In this document: positions 1 to 7,228 of the stretch, piece after piece | Layout: each line of letters starts with the position of its first letter | Position numbering within the stretch: position 1 is the stretch's first letter | Assembly (NCBI GenBank): GCA_964500775.1 | Contig: CAZCQG010000061.1 | Span: forward strand, 1-9,273 | Direction: 5' to 3' | Length of the DNA stretch: 9,273 nt | DNA from: CAZCQG01 sp964500775 | GTDB lineage: Bacteria > Campylobacterota > Campylobacteria > Campylobacterales > CAZCQG01 | Translations under genes and position numbers: made by a program | Notes under the pieces: generated by a model | Databases searched by the model: none | Seen by the model: only the letters and a program-made list of their open reading frames with translations | Told to the model about the DNA's origin: nothing

Positions 1-3000
1 GGATATGAGCTATGAGCTCTCTTACCTCGGAGCGAAAAACGCCAAGGACGCGATACTAGAACTCGGTAAGAGCGAGGCTTTCGTAGCCGCTTCACTAGGA
101 CCGGGGACGAAGCTCCCTTCGCTGCGGCAGATAGATTTCGACACGATGGTAAGCGGATACAAGATCGCCCTCAAAGGGCTGATAGAAGGGGGTGCAGACC
201 TCGTCCTCCTAGAGACGTGCCAAGACCCGCTCCAGATAAAAGCCGCCCTAAGCGCGTGTGAAGAATCGTTCGCCGAAGCAGGCAAAAAGCTCCCGATCAT
301 GGTCTCGGTCACCATCGAGCTAAGCGGTACGATGCTCATCGGTACCGACATCACCACGCTCTATACGATATTAGAGCCATACGACCTCCTCTCCATCGGG
401 ATGAACTGCGGCACGGGGCCCAACGAAGCGCTTCGCCATTTGCAGAATCTAAGCACAATCTCGGGTAAGCCCATCTCCGCCCACCTCAATGCGGGACTCC
501 CCGAAAACAGGGGCGGGTGCACCTTTTATCCGATGGACGACAAGATATTTTATGAGGCGAACAAGCCCCTTTTCGAGCTAGAAAATCTCTGCCTCATCGG
601 CGGCTGCTGCGGTACGGCTCCTAGTCATATCAAGGCGATAAAAGAACTCAGCCTCCTCCATACGCCCAAAAGATCAAGCGGGAGCTTCAAACCCTCCATC
701 GCGTCGCTCTATCAAAGCGTAGACCTCTTCCAAAATCCGGCACCTCTGCTCATCGGTGAACGCTCAAACGCTACGGGATCAAAGGCATTTCGTGACCTAC
801 TTTTGGCGGAGGATTTTGAAGGAGCGCTAAGCGTCGGACAAGAACAAGTAGGCAAAGGAGCGCATTTACTCGATGTCTCGGTCGCCTTTGCGGGGCGCGA
901 TGAGCGGGGCGATATGGACAGGCTCATCGGGCTGTATAGCGAGAAGATTCCGCTCCCTTTGATGCCTGATTCTACATCTATCGAAGCACTAGAGATCGCA
1001 TTGAAGCGCATCGGCGGCAGGGCGATGATAAACTCCGCGAATCTCGAAGACGGCGAGGAGAAGTTTGACCGCATTTGCAAGCTAGCAAAAAAATACGGCG
1101 CGACGCTCATCTGCCTAAGCATCGATGAAAAAGGGATGGCAAAAGAGCGGCAACGCAAGGTTGAAATAGCACAAAGGATGTTTGATAGGGCGGTAAATCT
1201 CCATGGACTGCGCCCGCAAGACCTCCTTTTTGACCTCTTGGTCTTCACCATCGGGAGCGGTGATTCCGAGTTTTTCACCGCAGGGATAGAGACTATCGAA
1301 GCCATCCGCGAGCTGCATACGTTGTATCCTGAATGCGGCAGTACGATGGGACTTTCAAACATCTCTTTTGGTCTCGCCAAAGAGGCGAGGGTGGTACTCA
1401 ACTCCATCTTTCTCTACCATAGCGTCAAAGCAGGGCTCACAAGCGCGATCCTCAATCCCGCCCACATCCTCCCCTATAGCGCGATCCCGGAGGAGGACAA
1501 AAAGGTCACCGAGGCGCTCCTCTTTAATACCACGGGGACAAAAGAGCCGCTAGTGGCGTTTATCGACCATTTTGCGGGAAAAACACCGCAAGCGAGCGAA
1601 GAGGCACAAGACAACCTCGCCACCGAGGAAAAGATACGCAAATTCCTCAAAGACGGACGCAAGGATAAGATGCTCAAGCTCCTAGAGAACGCCAAAGAGG
1701 AGATCGCTCCCGAAGATATAATCAATATCCATCTCATAGGCGGCATGAAAGAGATAGGGGAGCTTTTCGGACGCGGCGATATGCAGCTCCCATTCGTCCT
1801 CCAAAGTGCGGAGGTGATGAAAGCGAGCGTGGATTATCTCAATCCGTATTTGCCTAAAAAAACCAAGTCTAATTCGCCAAAACTCGTCCTAGGGACGGTC
1901 AAAGGAGACGTGCACGACGTAGGGAAAAATCTCGTAGACATCATCCTCTCCAACAACGGCTACCAAGTGATAAACATCGGGATCAAAGCCGAACTTAGTG
2001 CATTTTTAGATGCCATAAAAGAGCACAACGCCGATGCGGTGGGGATGAGCGGACTACTGGTCAAATCAACCCAAGTGATGCTGGAAAATTTGCAAGAGAT
2101 GCGAAAACTAGGGATCTCACTCCCCGTCCTCCTCGGCGGCGCGGCGCTCAATAAGGCATTTATCAACGACTACTGCCGCAAGCAATACAACGGAGAGATA
2201 CTCTATTGCCGTGACGCGTTTGACGGGATAAAGGCGATGGCATGCGTGGAGAGCGGAGATTTCGGGAGCTTTGAAGCAACCGGAACTACCAAGGAATCAA
2301 AAACAATTTTCAACGATGAAAATTCCGAATCTATCGAGCACGAAGATATTAAATTATTAGACTATGAAAGGGTGCCGCTACCGCCGTTCTACGGACGTAA
2401 GGTATTTGCCCTCGAAGAGAAGAATCTCCCGTTTGACTGGCTCAATCACGGTATTTTATTCAAAAATAGATGGGGTTATCAAAAGAAAAATCTCTCCAAG
2501 GAAGAGTATACCAATCTCATGAACGAGACTGTGCTGCCGGAATACGAACGCCTCAAAAAGCAGGTAATAGAGGAGGGGATATTTGATCCAAAAATCGTCT
2601 ACGGCTACTACAAATGCAAACGTGAGGGCGACTCTCTTACGGTCTTTGACGAACATGAAAAAGAGCTGCAGCGCTTTGTGTTCCCGAGACAAAAAAAAGC
2701 GCCGTACCGCTGTATCAGCGACTTTTTTATGGACGATTCTTTTGACACGCTAGCACTTAGCTGCGTGAGTGCGGGGGCGCGTTTTAGCGAGAGAGAAAAT
2801 GAGCTCTACAAAGCGGGCAGATACCACGAATACTATCTCCTCCACGGTCTCGGTGCGGAACTCGCCGAATCACTCGCCGAGATCATCCACAAACAAATCC
2901 GCATCGAGCTTGGAATCTGCACGGATGAAAAAGCGGAACTCTCCGACGTACGCCTCCAAAAGTACGAAGGGTGCCGCTACTCTTTCGGCTATCCTGCGTG

Positions 3001-3154
3001 TCCCGATTTAGAGGGGAACGGAATCATATTTGAGCTATTGCGTCCCGAGAAGCTAGGCATCACCCTAAGCGAGACGTTTCAAATAGTCCCAGAGCAGTCA
3101 ACCTGCGCAATCATCACGCATCACAAAGATGCAAAATATTTTAATATCAGCTAA
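1..3154 (+). CDS. metH: Cobalamin-dependent methionine synthase MetH, 5' end outside window
   Basis: Cytoplasmic enzyme that transfers the methyl group of 5-methyltetrahydrofolate through methylcobalamin to homocysteine, giving methionine. Numbering from the first in-window Met (base 5), the order is: homocysteine domain (about 1-225) with zinc ligands Cys135 (GMNCGTGP) and Cys201-Cys202 (GGCCGT); pterin-binding domain (about 245-500, from LLIGERSNATGS); cobalamin cap helices (about 540-615); Rossmann B12 domain with DVHDVGKN, whose His637 is the cobalt ligand, and MSGLL at 681-685; activation domain (about 785-1049) with the SAM-site motif GYPACPD. The frame is open to the left edge, and Cys135 corresponds to Cys247 of E. 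coli MetH, so roughly 110 N-terminal residues are missing and the Met at base 5 is internal. With them, length would be about 1160, normal for full MetH. All key residues are present. feoA begins 16 bases after the stop. Confidence 0.97.
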   Translation, partial: DMSYELSYLGAKNAKDAILELGKSEAFVAASLGPGTKLPSLRQIDFDTMVSGYKIALKGLIEGGADLVLLETCQDPLQIKAALSACEESFAEAGKKLPIMVSVTIELSGTMLIGTDITTLYTILEPYDLLSIGMNCGTGPNEALRHLQNLSTISGKPISAHLNAGLPENRGGCTFYPMDDKIFYEANKPLFELENLCLIGGCCGTAPSHIKAIKELSLLHTPKRSSGSFKPSIASLYQSVDLFQNPAPLLIGERSNATGSKAFRDLLLAEDFEGALSVGQEQVGKGAHLLDVSVAFAGRDERGDMDRLIGLYSEKIPLPLMPDSTSIEALEIALKRIGGRAMINSANLEDGEEKFDRICKLAKKYGATLICLSIDEKGMAKERQRKVEIAQRMFDRAVNLHGLRPQDLLFDLLVFTIGSGDSEFFTAGIETIEAIRELHTLYPECGSTMGLSNISFGLAKEARVVLNSIFLYHSVKAGLTSAILNPAHILPYSAIPEEDKKVTEALLFNTTGTKEPLVAFIDHFAGKTPQASEEAQDNLATEEKIRKFLKDGRKDKMLKLLENAKEEIAPEDIINIHLIGGMKEIGELFGRGDMQLPFVLQSAEVMKASVDYLNPYLPKKTKSNSPKLVLGTVKGDVHDVGKNLVDIILSNNGYQVINIGIKAELSAFLDAIKEHNADAVGMSGLLVKSTQVMLENLQEMRKLGISLPVLLGGAALNKAFINDYCRKQYNGEILYCRDAFDGIKAMACVESGDFGSFEATGTTKESKTIFNDENSESIEHEDIKLLDYERVPLPPFYGRKVFALEEKNLPFDWLNHGILFKNRWGYQKKNLSKEEYTNLMNETVLPEYERLKKQVIEEGIFDPKIVYGYYKCKREGDSLTVFDEHEKELQRFVFPRQKKAPYRCISDFFMDDSFDTLALSCVSAGARFSERENELYKAGRYHEYYLLHGLGAELAESLAEIIHKQIRIELGICTDEKAELSDVRLQKYEGCRYSFGYPACPDLEGNGIIFELLRPEKLGITLSETFQIVPEQSTCAIITHHKDAKYFNIS
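3136..3147. promoter_or_regulatory. AT-rich inverted repeat at metH end, before feoA (tentative)
   Basis: ATATT-TT-AATAT is a hyphenated inverted repeat lying in the last metH codons and 23 bases before the feoA start. An AT-rich dyad in front of feoAB could be part of a Fur operator or a -10 region. It also encodes the ordinary metH C-terminus (KYFNI), so it may be chance. It does not match a full 19-bp Fur box. Confidence 0.15.
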
Positions 3155-3156
3155 AC

Positions 3157-3163
3157 AAGGAAA
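3157..3163 (+). promoter_or_regulatory. Ribosome binding site of feoA
   Basis: AAGGAAA lies about 8 bases before the ATG at 3171. It decides that start over the in-frame ATG at 3129, which would lie inside metH, has no comparable site, and would add 14 residues not seen in FeoA proteins. Confidence 0.6.
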
Positions 3164-3170
3164 CGACAAT

Positions 3171-3401
3171 ATGCTACTTTCTGAACTCAATAAAGGCGAT
3201 AGCGCCCTCATAGTAGCTCTAAAAATGAATGATGAAACAAAAAATAGATTTAGCTCGCTCGGACTTAGCAAAGGGGAGCACATACGCGTCGTAGAGTGCG
3301 GTTTTAGCAAATCTACGATGGAGATCAAGGTCGGAAGTACCCTCCTGGCGCTAAGAAAAAGCGAAGCAATGAAAATCGAAGTAGAAAAGAGCGCCGTGTG
3401 A
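3171..3401 (+). CDS. feoA: Ferrous iron transport protein FeoA
   Basis: Small cytoplasmic SH3-like protein (76 residues, the usual FeoA length of about 75-80) that works with FeoB in ferrous iron uptake; its precise role is unsettled in the family. Visible marks are the opening LLSELNKGDSALIV, the central segment RFSSLGLSKGEHIRVV (the family's R-x-x-x-LGL-x-xG block), and the closing LLALRKSEAMKIEV, matching the family's ALRxxEAxxIxV end. The ATG at 3171 was chosen because of the AAGGAAA site and the family-like N-terminus. The stop TGA overlaps the GTG start of feoB (GTGA), so the two are probably translationally coupled. No feoC-like gene follows. The gene lies 16 bases behind metH and has no clear promoter of its own. 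Confidence 0.93.
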   Translation: MLLSELNKGDSALIVALKMNDETKNRFSSLGLSKGEHIRVVECGFSKSTMEIKVGSTLLALRKSEAMKIEVEKSAV

Positions 3402-5506
3402 GCACGATACGCGTAGCACTCGTCGGGCAGCCGAATGTGGGCAAAAGTATGCTCATAAACGCCATAAGCGATGCAAATATGAAGGTCGGAAATTTCAGCG
3501 GCGTGACCGTCGAAGAGAGCTACGCTAGCCTCAAATACGAGGGATTTGACATAGAGATCATCGATCTCCCCGGGAGCTATAGCCTCAAAGGGTATAGTGC
3601 GGACGAAAAAGTGACCGAGGATTTCTTGAAGCACGGAGAGTACGATCTCATAGTAAACGTCCTTGATGCGACGAACCTAGAGCGCAATCTCACCCTTACC
3701 GCCGAACTTATGGATTTGGATAAAAAGCTCATCGTCGTACTTAATATGATGGATGAAGCAGAGCGCGAAGGTATCGCTATCGACGATAAACAACTCTCTG
3801 ACATACTCGGTCTTGTGGTCGTCAAAATCTCTGCAGCTAAAAAGCAAGGGACTCAAAAACTCTTATCAAGAATTGTCGATGTCCATAAATTCCCTTATTG
3901 CGAAGGGAAGAAAGTCTTTAGCGACGTGGTGGAAGAGGGGATAAATATCCTTTGGCGTCAACTGGAGCGCAAGAATTTCAAAGACCTCAAAGCCATCGAA
4001 CCGAACAATAAAAAACTTGCTACCAAGATTCTGATGCAGGATAAAGAGGTTTTCAAAAAAGTTCACGACCACCCCGTAATGTTTGAGCTAAACCCTATAC
4101 TAAACGGTGTACTAGAGGGGATGTATGAGATTTATGAGACCGAAGATATGGATGAGATTTTCTCTTTTGAAAACAAATCCTTCGCCAAAGGTGCGGCACT
4201 TGAAGTGATAAAGCAAAAATATGACGATTCCAAGGATACGACAAGGAGAATTGATTCGATTCTCCTCAATAAATATCTCGGAATCCCCATCTTTCTCTTT
4301 ATGATGTGGGCGCTCTTTGAGCTGACTTTTACCCTTGGCTCACACCCCGTAGATATGATCGATAGCTTTTTCAATGAGATGGGAAATACCGCTAGAAGCA
4401 TAATTTCAGATGCTCAAATAGCATCATTAGTAGCCGATGGGATTATCGGCGGTGTGGGAGCGGTCATCACTTTCTTGCCCAATATCATTATACTTTTCAT
4501 CGGAATCTCACTTCTAGAATCCTCAGGCTATATGTCTAGGGCGGCGTTTTTGTTGGATGGATTCTTTCATAGATTCGGACTCCACGGCAAGAGCTTTATC
4601 CCTTTAGTCACGGGTTTTGGCTGTAGCGTACCTGCATATATGGCGGCACGCACGCTCAAAAATAAAAAAGACCGCCTCATCACGATGTTTATCGTTAGTT
4701 TTATGAGCTGCGGTGCGCGTCTCCCCGTATACGTCTTAATCATCAGCGCTTTTTTCCCACCCGAAGTAGCAGGAAGTATACTGTTTGGTGTGTATCTCCT
4801 CGGCGTGCTTATGGCGCTTTTAGGGGCGTTTCTTTTGCGAAAAACTATTTTTAGCGGTGAAGACGAACCGTTTGTCATGGAGATGCCCAAATACAGGATG
4901 CCCTCGCTCAAACTCATCTGGTTTTCGGTCAAATCAAAGGCGCTTATGTATCTCAAAAAAGCGGGGACATATATCCTCGCCGCGGCGGTGCTTATTTGGT
5001 TTGTGAGCAACTACCCGCAAAATGAATCATTGCAACAGCAATATGATGCGCTGATAGAAGAATCACTCGACAACGAACAAGCGACGATACTCTCGATGGA
5101 GCTAGAGCAAAAACTTTTAGAGCAAAGCTATTTGGGGCAGGCCGGAAAATTTATCGAACCCGCGTTTACACCCTTGGGGTTTGACTGGCGGATGAGCGTG
5201 TCACTTTTGAGCGGACTAGCAGCAAAAGAGGTGATCGTCTCGACGATGGGAGTGCTTTACTCTCTAGGTGAGCAGGATGAAAATAGTGCTGACCTCATAC
5301 AAACATTACGGGAAAACATCTCGCTCCCGAGTGCGGTTGCGTTTATCATCTTCATCATCGGCTATATGCCTTGTCTCGCGGCGTCCGTGGTATTTGCAAA
5401 AGAGAGCGGCGGGAGAAAATACGTCGTGATGCTTTTTATCTTTACGACCGTTTTTGCGTATGTCGCCGCATTTTTTGGATTCTTTATTACCTCGCTCTTT
5501 TTATAG
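3398..5506 (+). CDS. feoB: Ferrous iron transporter FeoB
   Basis: Inner-membrane protein (702 residues) that imports Fe(II) using an N-terminal G domain. GTPase motifs are G1 GQPNVGKS (10-17), the Thr-containing switch NFSGVTVEE (32-40), G3 DLPG (56-59), G4 NMMD (116-119) and G5 SAAK (145-148). A helical spacer (about 165-285) leads into the membrane part, where hydrophobic segments begin near 292 (LGIPIFLFMMWALF) and continue to the C-terminus. The two gate motifs of FeoB are present: GFGCSVPA (407-414, Cys409) and SCGARLPVY (437-445, Cys438). A soluble charged loop (about 537-580) separates the membrane halves. Start is GTG at 3398, overlapping the feoA stop; a weak AAAAGAG precedes it, consistent with coupling to feoA. 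The stop overlaps by 6 bases the end of the convergent kinase gene. Nothing is missing or unusual in length. Confidence 0.97.
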   Translation: MSTIRVALVGQPNVGKSMLINAISDANMKVGNFSGVTVEESYASLKYEGFDIEIIDLPGSYSLKGYSADEKVTEDFLKHGEYDLIVNVLDATNLERNLTLTAELMDLDKKLIVVLNMMDEAEREGIAIDDKQLSDILGLVVVKISAAKKQGTQKLLSRIVDVHKFPYCEGKKVFSDVVEEGINILWRQLERKNFKDLKAIEPNNKKLATKILMQDKEVFKKVHDHPVMFELNPILNGVLEGMYEIYETEDMDEIFSFENKSFAKGAALEVIKQKYDDSKDTTRRIDSILLNKYLGIPIFLFMMWALFELTFTLGSHPVDMIDSFFNEMGNTARSIISDAQIASLVADGIIGGVGAVITFLPNIIILFIGISLLESSGYMSRAAFLLDGFFHRFGLHGKSFIPLVTGFGCSVPAYMAARTLKNKKDRLITMFIVSFMSCGARLPVYVLIISAFFPPEVAGSILFGVYLLGVLMALLGAFLLRKTIFSGEDEPFVMEMPKYRMPSLKLIWFSVKSKALMYLKKAGTYILAAAVLIWFVSNYPQNESLQQQYDALIEESLDNEQATILSMELEQKLLEQSYLGQAGKFIEPAFTPLGFDWRMSVSLLSGLAAKEVIVSTMGVLYSLGEQDENSADLIQTLRENISLPSAVAFIIFIIGYMPCLAASVVFAKESGGRKYVVMLFIFTTVFAYVAAFFGFFITSLFL

Positions 5507-5513
5507 AGCGGGG
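5490..5513. terminator. Stem-loop over the convergent feoB and kinase stop codons
   Basis: CCTCGCTCT (5490-5498) pairs with AGAGCGGGG (5505-5513) as nine base pairs, one a T-G wobble, around the loop TTTTAT. The TAA of the minus-strand kinase gene lies in the loop (5501-5503), and the feoB TAG (5504-5506) starts there. No T tract follows on either strand, so it is not a textbook intrinsic terminator. It may act as a shared 3'-end stabiliser or a weak bidirectional terminator. Confidence 0.5.
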
Positions 5514-6670
5514 ATTGCGATAGTAAATTCTACTCCTAATTCGGTATTTTGAAATGTTATATCCCCTTTGAGCTTTTCGCTGATGATCGCTTTTGCGATA
5601 TTGAGCCCGATACCCATATTGCCGCTCCGTTTTTCAGAGATATGTTTTTTGAATATCGTATCGATTTTCTCTTTGGGGATACCGCCGCCCGTATCTTTTA
5701 TGCGCACTATCGCATTTTTCTCTTCTTTGTAGATTCGTATCTCGATGAGGCGCACTTTTGATTTATTGGAGATGATCGCCTCTTTGGAGTTGTTTATCAT
5801 ATTGAGGATTACGTTTTTAAATTCCGATTCAAAGCCCATTATCTCGGAATCTTCCACACAATCGATACTAAGATCGATCGAATAGAGCTGAAACTGCGGG
5901 ATGAGGATATTTGCGACGTTATTTATCGCCGTACTTAATTTAAACTTCGTATTCCTAGAGGTAGGCTGCAAAAAGTTTTTAAACGTGGTTATCGTGCTAT
6001 TCATAAAATCGACGTACCCGCGCGCCTTGTCCACTATCTCACCGACGGAATCGGCATCAAGCTTCTCCCCCTTTTGCACTTTTATCCGTAGCGCCTCACA
6101 CATTATAGACATACCGTTGAGCGGCTGTTTGAGCTGATGGGAGATGATACCTATCATTTCACCCAATGCGGCGAGTTTGTTTTGTTCGGCGAGTATCCGC
6201 TCTAGCTCCTGCTGCTTTTCCGCACTCTTTTGCATATCTATCTCTTCGCAAATCTCGGCAAGCTTCGTCAATAATATCTTCGTGTCTATGGGTTTTATGA
6301 TAAAGGAGTTTACTCCCGCCTCTATCGCACCGAGTAGATTATCGGTCTCATTGTGCGAAGAGATGATGATTATTTTTTGTTTCGGTCGGAGACGACGTAT
6401 CTCTTTGGATAGCTCGATGCCGTTCATATAAGGCATAGTGATGTCCGAGACGACAATATCGAGAGTTTCGATATTTCGGCTATACGCTTCTAGTCCTTCC
6501 ATCCCGTCTTTTGCGACGAGCACCTTATGAAAATACCTACTCAATATCTTTGCCAAAACCGATACCGCGCTATGATCGTCTTCGACGAGTAAGATCGATT
6601 TGTCTTGTGTGTGCTTTTTGAGCTCTTTTGTATACTCTAGATCTATCAAGAGCTTAACCCCCACAACCAT
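5501..6670 (-). CDS. Receiver-histidine kinase hybrid, cytoplasmic
   Basis: Signal-transduction protein of 389 residues with no membrane segment or PAS/GAF sensor. An N-terminal receiver domain (about 24-143) has the acidic pair Asp31-Asp32 after Glu30, phosphoacceptor Asp76 in VVSDITMP, and Lys126 in IIKPID. A coiled linker (about 145-168) leads to the dimerisation and phosphotransfer domain with His178 in IISHQLKQPL. The HATPase domain (about 245-389) shows the N box NMINNSKEA (290-298), G1 DTGGGIP (326-332) and G2 GNMGIGLN (350-357). All catalytic residues are intact, so it should be active. Input probably comes by phosphotransfer to the receiver or through a partner; targets are unknown. 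The ATG at 6670 overlaps the upstream small gene by 25 bases and lacks a clear ribosome site. A TTG at 6649, overlapping that gene's stop as TTGA, and a GTG at 6664 are alternatives. It converges on feoB; no functional link with iron uptake is shown. Confidence 0.92.
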   Translation of the reverse strand: MVVGVKLLIDLEYTKELKKHTQDKSILLVEDDHSAVSVLAKILSRYFHKVLVAKDGMEGLEAYSRNIETLDIVVSDITMPYMNGIELSKEIRRLRPKQKIIIISSHNETDNLLGAIEAGVNSFIIKPIDTKILLTKLAEICEEIDMQKSAEKQQELERILAEQNKLAALGEMIGIISHQLKQPLNGMSIMCEALRIKVQKGEKLDADSVGEIVDKARGYVDFMNSTITTFKNFLQPTSRNTKFKLSTAINNVANILIPQFQLYSIDLSIDCVEDSEIMGFESEFKNVILNMINNSKEAIISNKSKVRLIEIRIYKEEKNAIVRIKDTGGGIPKEKIDTIFKKHISEKRSGNMGIGLNIAKAIISEKLKGDITFQNTELGVEFTIAIPAL

Positions 6671-6837
6671 TCAACATTGTCGCTATTGATGCTCTCTCGT
6701 TTGTGTTTGATATTTTCTAATATACTTTCCAACTCTTCTTGTGTAAAATTTTCTAATAACTTTTCGTCAAAATCGATGCTGTCGTCACCGAACGTAAGTA
6801 AAGACAAAATTTCTTTTATAGTTTCTGATTTTTCCAA
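6646..6837 (-). CDS. Small acidic protein of unknown function upstream of the kinase
   Basis: An unrecognised 63-residue frame. It is rich in Glu, Asp, Leu and Lys, with a probable amphipathic helix around 27-47 (LLENFTQEELESILENI), ends in WLWGLSS, and has no signal peptide or membrane segment. The only usable start is TTG at 6837, with AAGAG about 7 bases before it; a stop lies seven codons upstream and there is no internal Met. The composition looks protein-like, and the frame ends inside the start region of the kinase gene on the same strand, which suggests one transcript and translational coupling. It could be a small regulator or partner of the kinase, but this rests only on position. 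A spurious frame in the kinase leader remains possible. Confidence 0.5.
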   Translation of the reverse strand: MEKSETIKEILSLLTFGDDSIDFDEKLLENFTQEELESILENIKHKRESINSDNVEWLWGLSS

Positions 6838-6840
6838 GGT

Positions 6841-6846
6841 TATACT
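6841..6846 (+). promoter_or_regulatory. Possible -10 element for the cytochrome-pgeF transcript
   Basis: TATACT preceded by T-rich sequence would place a start near 6853, ahead of the ribosome site at 6865-6872. No convincing -35 hexamer is seen, as is common for sigma-70 promoters in Campylobacterota. The 43-base gap between the two divergent genes must hold promoters for both; on the minus strand TAAAAT (6863-6858) is a weaker candidate. Confidence 0.3.
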
Positions 6847-6864
6847 CTTTTTTACTTATTTTAC

Positions 6865-6872
6865 GAAAGGAA
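6865..6872 (+). promoter_or_regulatory. Ribosome binding site of the tetrahaem cytochrome gene
   Basis: GAAAGGAA lies 8 bases before the ATG at 6881. It fixes that start, and with it a clean signal peptide, against longer in-frame starts that would run antisense through the small acidic gene. Confidence 0.6.
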
Positions 6873-6880
6873 CGTTTTTA

Positions 6881-7228
6881 ATGATATTAAAAGTGTTATT
6901 AATTTTTACTTTAACACTCCAAATTCTTTTTTCCTGCACGGGAGATTGCACGAGTTGCCACCCAAAGCTTGACGTAGAGAGCGACGCTAGGCATACGATA
7001 TTAAAAAATTGTATCAATTGCCACAATCAAGAGACACTCAAAGACGTAGATATGGGACCTGCGTGTGGACAAGACTGCTGGGTGTGTCACGACGCGAAAA
7101 AAGTAGCACAAGTGGACATACTAGAACATAAGAATCTCAACGCCTGCATCTCGTGTCATAGTTCGCTCGACAACAAAGATGCCGACTATTTCAAGATAGG
7201 AATCACGGAGGGGCTGAAACTGCAATGA
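6881..7228 (+). CDS. Small exported tetrahaem c-type cytochrome
   Basis: A 115-residue protein with a hydrophobic N-terminal export signal (1-18, MILKVLLIFTLTLQILFS) and four CxxCH haem-attachment sites: CTSCH 23-27, CINCH 44-48, CWVCH 66-70 and CISCH 89-93. It should be exported and loaded with four haems c in the periplasm, with an electron-transfer role whose partners are unknown. Residues 19-48 and 62-93 have the same layout: an extra Cys (19, 62), three residues, a CxxCH, a lone His (38, 83), five residues, then another CxxCH. This points to an internal duplication, with the lone His residues as candidate distal haem ligands. Cys19 could instead be a lipid-anchored Cys after LFS, though Phe at -2 is poor for a lipobox. 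The stop overlaps the pgeF start (ATGA), so the two are probably coupled. I do not recognise a named family. Confidence 0.88.
   Translation: MILKVLLIFTLTLQILFSCTGDCTSCHPKLDVESDARHTILKNCINCHNQETLKDVDMGPACGQDCWVCHDAKKVAQVDILEHKNLNACISCHSSLDNKDADYFKIGITEGLKLQ
7207..7213 (+). promoter_or_regulatory. Ribosome binding site of pgeF
   Basis: GGAGGGG inside the last codons of the cytochrome gene, 11 bases before the ATG at 7225. It supports that start and an independent or coupled initiation of pgeF. Confidence 0.5.

Noticed and set aside
5..7. ATG near the left edge as the metH start
   Set aside because: The frame is open upstream to the edge and about 110 residues of the homocysteine domain are missing, so this Met is internal.
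712..1407. Long open frame on the minus strand opposite metH
   Set aside because: Serine- and arginine-rich low-complexity translation opposite the conserved pterin domain; an antisense shadow of metH.
3098..3634. Minus-strand frame opposite the metH end, feoA and feoB start
   Set aside because: It lies opposite three conserved plus-strand coding segments and shows no recognisable protein features.
4567..5010. Minus-strand frame opposite the feoB membrane region
   Set aside because: Complement of conserved FeoB gate motifs; no independent coding signal.
6677..6880. 5' extension of the cytochrome frame
   Set aside because: It would run antisense through the small acidic gene and bury the signal peptide; the ATG at 6881 has a good ribosome site.
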